A stretch of DNA of 39,236 nucleotides, from assembly GCA_017622505.1 (NCBI GenBank), contig JAGAQZ010000002.1, positions 1-39,236 of the forward strand, read 5' to 3'. Each line of letters begins with the position of its first letter. Position 1 is the first letter of the stretch. Positions 33,992 to 39,236 of this stretch are shown here, one piece after another. The position numbers and the translations under genes were made by a program. The notes under the pieces were generated by a model. It had not been told where the DNA came from, ran no database searches, and saw only the letters and a list, made by a program, of their open reading frames with translations. Source of the DNA: Lachnospiraceae bacterium. Lineage in GTDB: Bacteria; Bacillota; Clostridia; Lachnospirales; Lachnospiraceae.

Positions 33992-34669
33992 TTATCCGAG
34001 TCTATATCCCTGCTCCAAAGAAATATGTGGTCTTTCAGAATATTTTTTTATACTTGACCATTCAAGTTTCTTTTCAGTGTATCCGGATTGTTCCCATACC
34101 TTGTATGCTTGAATGTAAGCATATTCTTCTCTATTCAATCTTTGCATTTCTGTAATATTTTCTCCTGCAAATCGACCAATAAAACCATACTCGAAAATTC
34201 CGCTTTCATCCCGCATAAATCCCAGCATATATCCGTTATCGCCATTCTTGCCAAACTCCAAGAACTCCAAATGCATCCGCGCCTCATCCGCAAAAAGCGT
34301 CTTATAAACTGAATAATCGGAAGTTTGATAAACTGTAAGTTGCGTTCTTGTCGAACAAAGGGGCTTCTCAATGTTATAAAGCAATTTCCCATCGGGTGAA
34401 AATGCAATACCTTCATCTTGTGCACCGTTTTGAGTAATCACAATCTTCTTTAGAAGCATACTTCTGTCTAAATCATAAATAGCCAACGACCCTTCTGTCG
34501 ATTTTGCAACAAATATATTTGTTCCGGGCTGAAACACTCCTACATAAGCATATTTTATATCTTTAAATCTGTTTAGTTCTCTATTATTTTGGTCGTACAC
34601 ATATATTGATGAACCATTGCAACCAACACGATATGTTCCGTTATCATAAAATCCCCAAAACTTTCGCAT
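33992..34669 (-). CDS. Beta-propeller-like protein
   Basis: The protein has 225 residues. Repeats of hydrophobic beta-strand segments (SSIYVYDQNNRELNRFKD, GSLAIYDLDRSMLLKK, EGIAFSPDGKLLYNI) recall WD40/YVTN-type propeller blades, with three to four blades in this short chain. No signal peptide is seen. GGAGG lies 7 nt before the ATG, so the start is well supported. A full propeller would need more blades, so it may fold as a partial propeller or pair up. The function is unknown. Confidence 0.68.
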   Translation of the reverse strand: MRKFWGFYDNGTYRVGCNGSSIYVYDQNNRELNRFKDIKYAYVGVFQPGTNIFVAKSTEGSLAIYDLDRSMLLKKIVITQNGAQDEGIAFSPDGKLLYNIEKPLCSTRTQLTVYQTSDYSVYKTLFADEARMHLEFLEFGKNGDNGYMLGFMRDESGIFEYGFIGRFAGENITEMQRLNREEYAYIQAYKVWEQSGYTEKKLEWSSIKKYSERPHISLEQGYRLG

Positions 34670-34714
34670 CAGGTTACCTCCATCAACTTCAAAATTACAT
34701 TTCTAACAATACAA

Positions 34715-35464
34715 CTAACCGTTTATATATACAGAAACCACCACAACTGCAACAATACCGATAAAAATCATTCCAATGCCAATCATGCCGAGTTTACGTG
34801 CATTTCCGGCTTTCGGGTCATATATACAGCGGGGATTTTCCGGTGAAATCAGAAGTTCTCTTACTTCGCCCACCTTTGCATATCCTCTGTTTGCATAGAC
34901 CTTTTCATGACTTCTGTAAACCTGACCCTTGTATGTGTATTCGTATATCGATCTCCTTTGTCGAAAATTTCCGCTTCCGGAAGCGCGTTCGTGAGAGATA
35001 CATTTTCCCTGAACACGTTCTGTCATATATTTCTTTGCAGCAAATGCGGTGCGGAATTCACTCAGAGAGATTCCCAATCCCACCACAAAAACAAAAGAAA
35101 AACCGATCATATCCTTGTACGTTAAAGACGGCAAAAACATCTTACTGCAAATAATGCCTATGATGCTCATTACAAGGAACACCACAAACAAAATCACAAA
35201 ATATCCTACCAATCCCTTACGAAGCGGCGATGGTCCTGTTTGTCCGCTTTCTGCTGCTTTAAATCTAAATCTGTTGGCATCCTCTAAATTCGCCTGACTT
35301 GCATCACCCATATGCATCTGTCCGGCTATTACTTCTATACCAAGGGAATTAATATCGTCCGGACTGAGACTCTCCACTCCGCCTTCCGTTATTTTTCGAA
35401 TCAATTCCGGGTCCGATATCTTCATCCCAAAGGGATTGTTGTTTTCCTGCTCTTCTATTTTCAT
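34715..35464 (-). CDS. DUF3592-like membrane protein
   Basis: The protein has 249 residues. A soluble N-terminus (~85 residues, rich in Glu, Asp and Asn) is followed by two TM segments (about 85-108 and 118-138), an extracellular beta domain and a last TM (about 225-247). The region IYEYTYKGQVYRSHEKVYANRGYAKVGEVRELLISPENPR matches the DUF3592 pattern (an SH3-like fold of unknown role). GGAGG lies about 9 nt before the ATG. Confidence 0.75.
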   Translation of the reverse strand: MKIEEQENNNPFGMKISDPELIRKITEGGVESLSPDDINSLGIEVIAGQMHMGDASQANLEDANRFRFKAAESGQTGPSPLRKGLVGYFVILFVVFLVMSIIGIICSKMFLPSLTYKDMIGFSFVFVVGLGISLSEFRTAFAAKKYMTERVQGKCISHERASGSGNFRQRRSIYEYTYKGQVYRSHEKVYANRGYAKVGEVRELLISPENPRCIYDPKAGNARKLGMIGIGMIFIGIVAVVVVSVYING

Positions 35465-35555
35465 TTGTTAATCCTCCAAGCTGATTATGTATAAAACATG
35501 CTTCACCAACTTCAAAATTTTTGATACCTTTTACATATTTCCGGACTTCCTAAAT

Positions 35556-36023
35556 TCACCTAAACTTTTCAAGGCGATACAACAGACCGTCTTCCAATTC
35601 ATCTTTACCGTCTTTGTATACATATCCCATTTTTTTATAAAATTCTACTGCGGTAATTGATGCAGGAATTTCAACTCGCTTAGCTCTCAAAAAATATTCG
35701 TCCATCTCAAGTGCTTCTATGATTCTTTTACCGACACCTTTTCCCTGATAATTAGGCAAGACAAAAATAGTCAGTAAAATACTTTCGGTTACACTGCCCC
35801 AATATCCTGCAATTGCCCCACATCCAACTATTTTCGAACCATCACAGGCAACATACATATGTCCTTCATTGGCTCTTGCAATCAGAACTTCTGCAGAATG
35901 CGAAGATATATTGGCTTCAATATATTCACTCGCATAATCCTTGCTATTACTTATTTTTAGTGTTTCGGCAATTACATCTGATAATTCTATCGCGTCTTCT
36001 GTTTTAAATCTTCTGATTTCCAT
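35556..36023 (-). CDS. GNAT family N-acetyltransferase behind the second T-box
   Basis: The protein has 155 residues. ILLTIFVLPNYQGKGVGKRIIEAL is the acetyl-CoA motif, and AVEFYKKMGYVYKDGKDELEDG the C-terminal part. The start at 36023 has AGGA about 7 nt upstream. It is the first gene after the T-box at 36106-36370, an unusual place for an acetyltransferase, since T-boxes normally precede aminoacyl-tRNA synthetase or amino acid genes. The substrate is unknown. Confidence 0.9.
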   Translation of the reverse strand: MEIRRFKTEDAIELSDVIAETLKISNSKDYASEYIEANISSHSAEVLIARANEGHMYVACDGSKIVGCGAIAGYWGSVTESILLTIFVLPNYQGKGVGKRIIEALEMDEYFLRAKRVEIPASITAVEFYKKMGYVYKDGKDELEDGLLYRLEKFR

Positions 36024-36105
36024 CTTCTTTTCCTATAAATCCCTTCTACGCACAGGGCAGGTATGCGGTAAGCCGTATTCTGCGCGTTGCGGAGAATATT
36101 AGAAT

Positions 36106-36370
36106 AAAAAAACGCCCCCTGTTTCCAGAAGGCGAATTGACCGCGTTACCACTTCTTTTCATCTGCTCCTCACGAAACAGACCTTGGCGGGTACCTGTGA
36201 TACCCTGTCGCTTTAACGGGCGAACCCCGTCGCAGCCTTACCGCCTCTGCGGTTCGGTGCGCCACTCCAAAGCCATCTTCAACCGTACGTTACATCTGTT
36301 CCTCTCAGCCGGTTTGCACCGGGAACATTCTCTGTGAATGCCTGTTACAGCCTACTCTCTTTTTCATTGC
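36106..36370 (-). promoter_or_regulatory. T-box leader, candidate Met (AUG) or Asp (GAU) specifier
   Basis: The T-box sequence GTGGTAACGCGG lies at 36141-36152 (minus strand). The terminator CGCC..GGCG stem has inner pairs and a GAAA loop (36113-36134) followed by TTTTTTT. Stem I contains GAGAGTAGG and CACAGAGAATGTTCC...GGTGCAAACC. On its 3' side GAAG-ATG-G-CTTT places ATG (36274-36276) followed by a purine, as a specifier should be. GAT one base earlier is the alternative. The first gene downstream is a GNAT protein, and metG is the fifth. Confidence 0.88.
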
Positions 36371-36395
36371 GTTTGTTTTATTATGTTCCTTATCA

Positions 36396-36424
36396 ATCTA
36401 ACATATTCGGGCGGGAATTGTAAA
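36396..36424 (-). promoter_or_regulatory. Promoter of the second T-box leader
   Basis: TTTACA (36419-36424), a 17-bp spacer and TTAGAT (36396-36401, preceded by TG) on the minus strand. Confidence 0.6.
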
Positions 36425-36638
36425 CCATTTTCTTAAAAATTCATTTCTGCAAATATACCATACCAATAGACAGAAGTACCGCTGTTCTTGATTGCTTTAT
36501 TTATCACAGTCTCTCCTTTTAGTCTACGATGATACAAATCCAACATACAATCTAATTTCTTTTCACCATTGGCACTGTATGAATATCTCTAGCATTTGTT
36601 TTAAAATCATTGATAATTTTTGTCCACATACTTTTCCC

Positions 36639-37490
36639 CTATTTATATTTCTTTTGAAATTTATCTTTACCTAATTGCCATAAATATCTATCCAACAATT
36701 TTAAATCATAAATTTCTAAATTATAGAACTTCTGAAACTCCTTTAATACCTTATGAAATTTAGAATAATTTTTTAGTTCTTCATCTTCAAATTCAGCAAA
36801 CCTATCAATATTTCTAAAATATTTTAATACTTTATCTACATAACTATCATAAATTGCATAATCATATGGCCTATGATGGCTACAGTATTTTGTAGCAAAA
36901 GAATAAAAATTCTTTGTTTTTCCATTAAAATTGATCAATGCAATATCATTCACTAATGATTCATCTCCCACTTCTAATCTTTCGTCAATATTTAATTCCC
37001 AAATATGCTTTGCCACCGCATAAGCAGAAAATATATTTGTACTATAAAAGTCATTCAGCGTTGACACTTTTACTAAAATATCTTCAATATCTTTATTGTT
37101 AGGATATGTATAAAAAAACAGTTTATCTAACGCCTTTTCCTGCATAACATAATTATCCAGTTTATTCCATCCTAGAAGATATTTTTCTGCCTCTTCTTTA
37201 CAAGGTCTGCATATGTCCTCCCGCATACCTTTTTTCTTTATGGTAGATTGTCTTATGTCTTTTGAATATTTCTTAGCGACGACGTTCTCACCCTCAAACG
37301 GTACACGAATTTTATATGGTTTTACAGTATCATCCCTAACTAACTTATGTTCGTATACTAATGTCGTTATATATGAATTTACATATGGCTGAGTTTTACC
37401 CGGATATAATGCTTCTACAACATCTCTCGCAGTTAATGCTCTATTCTGTTTTACGCAAAAATCGTATATTTCTTCTTTTATCCCCATCAT
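36639..37490 (-). CDS. AT-rich hypothetical protein with N-terminal helix-turn-helix
   Basis: The protein has 283 residues. Residues ~1-60 resemble a winged helix-turn-helix (YDFCVKQNRALTARDVVEALYPGKTQPYVNSYITTLVYEHKLVRDD). The middle is charged with a CRPC pair near 94-97, and SFATKYCSHHRPYDYAIYDSYVDKVLKYF lies near 200-230. The composition is much more AT-rich than the neighbours, which points to recent transfer. No signal peptide or TM segment is seen. GGGAG lies just before a double ATG, so the start may be either one. It is likely DNA-binding and accessory; its role is unknown. Confidence 0.65.
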   Translation of the reverse strand: MMGIKEEIYDFCVKQNRALTARDVVEALYPGKTQPYVNSYITTLVYEHKLVRDDTVKPYKIRVPFEGENVVAKKYSKDIRQSTIKKKGMREDICRPCKEEAEKYLLGWNKLDNYVMQEKALDKLFFYTYPNNKDIEDILVKVSTLNDFYSTNIFSAYAVAKHIWELNIDERLEVGDESLVNDIALINFNGKTKNFYSFATKYCSHHRPYDYAIYDSYVDKVLKYFRNIDRFAEFEDEELKNYSKFHKVLKEFQKFYNLEIYDLKLLDRYLWQLGKDKFQKKYK

Positions 37491-37690
37491 TATCTCCCAT
37501 ATTGTTCGTACAAATTTTATTCTAATCTTTTTATAAAATCAATTCAAGACATTATATTTATAGAGATAAACTCTTTTAACTAAAATAGAATATATTGACA
37601 TTTTGCTTGCTGCATTATAACATAGCATCAAGAAATGGGTTTTTTGCTGAGTAAAGTCCTAAGACTGGAAAAGGGTGCTCGTTTCTTTTT

Positions 37691-38836
37691 TTATGCTAAA
37701 ATCTTCTTATCCTCTCCCGCCAACAGTTTTTCAACTACCGGGCGAAGAATTTCCGCATTCTCAAGTTTATTAATGGCGCATACCTTTCTTCCTGCATCTT
37801 TGCTGGAAGCTCCACAATGATATATACATTCCTTAGATAATCCATAATCAATTACAATCCATCTGTCGTGGCAATCCTGATTTCCTTTGATGTGCAAAGG
37901 TGGATATTGTTCTTTGAAGTCATTTACTACAGATGCGGTTAAAAACCCTTTTCTTCCATGTCCGTTTTCTGTAAATAGAACAACCTCCACATCCTTCTTT
38001 TTCTGCGATAAAAGTTGCAAAGTTTTAGCATTTACATAATCATCAACTACATAAATACTTTCAGTCGCTTGCTGATAAATATCAATATATGCTACATCAG
38101 CCTCAAACTTTTGGCCATTATAAATCACATAATTTTTATAATCTTTTTTCGATATAAAATTTTCATTCAGTATATCTATACTATTCTGAATACCTAACAT
38201 ATTTTTCTCAGTCTTACTCTGTCTGTCAGAGATACCTGCTATTTGTACGGTTAACTCCGATACCTTGGCAGTAACAAGACTCATTTCTGATTGAGTTGCA
38301 AACTGTTGATTCTGCCGTATGTAATGACGCATTTCCCGAAAAGCACGCATAATAAATATGCTCTGTTGCTCTGCAAGCTCACCGCGTAAGACTGTTGCTA
38401 ACATATAAATTCCCTGTTCTGTAAAAGCGTAAGGCAATGTTCTTCGACCACCGCTTTGACCTTCTAAAATATGATTTGGTAAAGTCGCATTTTGCGACTT
38501 TAAACAGTTTTCTGAATTTTTCTCGTTTAAAGTCACAATTTGTGACTTTAAACAATTTTCAGATATTCCTTCTCGTGAAATCACAATTTGTGATTTCACG
38601 GAAATAAGCTCATCTCGCGTCAACTGAAACATGAAATCTTCCGGAAATCTTGCAATGTTACGCTTTACTTGTTGATTTAGATTTTTTACTTCATACCCAT
38701 AAATCTCTGCCAAATCATAGTCCAACATTACTTGTTGTCCGCGTAAATAATACACGCGACTACTGATTCCTTCTACTGTAATTACTTTACTATTTTTTTC
38801 TTTTGTATTTGAATTCATTCTTACTTCTTCGTTCAA
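37691..38836 (-). CDS. ORF6N domain protein with PLD-like C-terminal domain
   Basis: The protein has up to 381 residues. Residues ~20-85 match the ORF6N (phage DNA-binding) domain (VYYLRGQQVMLDYDLAEIYGYEVKNLNQQVKRNIARFPEDFMFQLT), and LPYAFTEQGIYMLATVL follows. Between them three 16-residue repeats (VKSQIVISREGISENC, LKSQIVTLNEKNSENC, LKSQNATLPNHILEGQ) are encoded by the DNA palindromes at 38480-38600. The C-terminal ~150 residues resemble a PLD-like domain (CHDRWIVIDYGL, then YHCGASSKDAG), with HDR in place of HxK. A TTG at 38836 with AGGGGG upstream or an ATG at 38818 may start it. Likely mobile-element- or phage-derived. Confidence 0.78.
   Translation of the reverse strand: MNEEVRMNSNTKEKNSKVITVEGISSRVYYLRGQQVMLDYDLAEIYGYEVKNLNQQVKRNIARFPEDFMFQLTRDELISVKSQIVISREGISENCLKSQIVTLNEKNSENCLKSQNATLPNHILEGQSGGRRTLPYAFTEQGIYMLATVLRGELAEQQSIFIMRAFREMRHYIRQNQQFATQSEMSLVTAKVSELTVQIAGISDRQSKTEKNMLGIQNSIDILNENFISKKDYKNYVIYNGQKFEADVAYIDIYQQATESIYVVDDYVNAKTLQLLSQKKKDVEVVLFTENGHGRKGFLTASVVNDFKEQYPPLHIKGNQDCHDRWIVIDYGLSKECIYHCGASSKDAGRKVCAINKLENAEILRPVVEKLLAGEDKKILA
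38480..38600. repeat. Three palindromes at exact 48-bp spacing inside the ORF6N gene
   Basis: Palindrome 1 is 38480-38502 (10-bp arms TAAAGTCGCA, 3-nt centre), palindrome 2 is 38525-38553 (14-bp arms GTTTAAAGTCACAA, 1-nt centre) and palindrome 3 is 38574-38600 (13-bp arms CGTGAAATCACAA, 1-nt centre). Their centres are at 38491, 38539 and 38587. The spacing equals 16 codons and matches three 16-residue protein repeats with a KSQ core. Confidence 0.9.
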
Positions 38837-38877
38837 ATACTAACCCCCTTATATATTTATTTAAGTTGTGAAAAATC

Positions 38878-38891
38878 CGAGAGAACTCTCG
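38878..38891. promoter_or_regulatory. Short perfect palindrome upstream of the ORF6N gene
   Basis: CGAGAG-AA-CTCTCG lies about 45 bp upstream of the ORF6N gene start and could be an operator or a small hairpin in its leader. No strong promoter is visible around it. Confidence 0.4.
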
Positions 38892-38920
38892 ATGATAAAA
38901 AGAAAATATTTGTAAAATAA

Positions 38921-38941
38921 TGGCGGGGAAATTCCCCGCCA
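38921..38941 (-). terminator. Terminator of the YeiH-family gene
   Basis: A perfect 10-bp stem TGGCGGGGAA/TTCCCCGCCA (38921-38930 with 38932-38941) is followed on the minus strand by TTATTTT. It lies 95 bp after the stop of the gene at 39037. Confidence 0.8.
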
Positions 38942-39036
38942 CTATGAATGAACTTACTATTTTATTATATGAAATCCATCTCCGATACGCAAGATGATTT
39001 GTCAGAAAACCCGTCGACAAAATTCGACAATTCCAC

Positions 39037-39236
39037 CTACAACTCCGTATAAAACATCCCCATCAGCAACTGCACACCGATAGACACCGCCGTAATCGCC
39101 GCCCAACAGGTAAATCCCATAAGGATAGGCTTTCCGCCTTTTTTTACCAGATTGATCAGGTTGGTATTCAGGCCGATGGCGCACATTGCCATAGCAATAA
39201 AAAATTTCGCCAGCCACTTCATTGCCTTCACAAACG
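39037..39236 (-). CDS. YeiH-family transporter, C-terminal fragment (cut by the window edge)
   Basis: Only the last ~66 residues are in the window. [49 protein letters not shown] is typical of the C-terminal TM segments of YeiH/UPF0324 family proteins, putative sulfate or anion exporters. The start of the gene lies beyond the end of the window. The stop is a TAG at 39037-39039. Confidence 0.75.
   Translation of the reverse strand, partial: FVKAMKWLAKFFIAMAMCAIGLNTNLINLVKKGGKPILMGFTCWAAITAVSIGVQLLMGMFYTEL

Noticed and set aside
37597..37690. A plus-strand promoter (TTGACA-like and TATAAC)
   Set aside because: The spacer is only about 15 bp and no plausible gene follows; the downstream frame is the antisense of the ORF6N gene.
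38480..38600. A CRISPR array or a set of terminators
   Set aside because: The palindromes lie in a continuous coding frame with 48-bp spacing, and the parts between them are coding repeats, not spacers.

Overview
The window looks like a chromosomal segment from an anaerobic, low-to-mid GC Firmicute, most likely Lachnospiraceae or a close clostridial relative. The reasons are purine-rich AGGAGG-type ribosome binding sites, two T-box leaders, a VanW-type protein, an orphan MsmK/UgpC-type ATPase with a DUF624 protein, a DUF1002 protein and an ECF sigma/anti-sigma pair. Most genes are on the minus strand. Species cannot be fixed from the sequence alone.

Layout. 0-2.3 kb: a PD-(D/E)XK (Rpn-type) protein with low-complexity C-terminal repeats, followed by a ~33-bp tandem repeat, then a small membrane protein and TrmL. 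2.28-2.5 kb: a ~225-bp imperfect palindrome. 2.5-11 kb: mostly housekeeping genes (aminotransferase plus Lrp regulator, AIR-synthase-like protein, VanW protein, an unlisted 35-residue membrane peptide, a TPR-like protein overlapping nth, a B12-binding radical SAM protein, an MBL-fold hydrolase). 11-13.4 kb: a structured leader and coiled-coil protein, a REP-like repeat, and an ECF sigma/anti-sigma operon.

13.4-19.2 kb holds two successive cassettes of the same plan. Each has a hairpin terminator, a large minus-strand gene, a divergent promoter region, a tiny plus-strand gene, a terminator, a paralogous minus-strand membrane protein, and a GAAAC/CGTG-type promoter motif. The tiny gene is intact (61 aa) in the second cassette and cut to 17 codons by an in-frame deletion in the first. 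This is the least explained and most system-like part of the window.

19.3-23.8 kb: a T-box with a candidate leucine specifier controls a LeuA-like protein that has lost its HxH metal ligands and a fused sugar-isomerase/AMP-ligase protein. 23.8-26.9 kb: a large membrane protein and an MsmK-type ATPase. 27-36.4 kb: minus-strand operons including DUF624, HD-domain, GNAT, 2-hydroxyacid dehydrogenase, DUF1002 and MetG genes. A second T-box, with a candidate Met (or Asp) specifier, heads the run of genes that ends in metG. 36.6-38.9 kb: AT-rich accessory genes, including an ORF6N/PLD-like protein whose coding sequence holds three palindromes spaced exactly 48 bp apart. The window ends inside a YeiH-family transporter gene.
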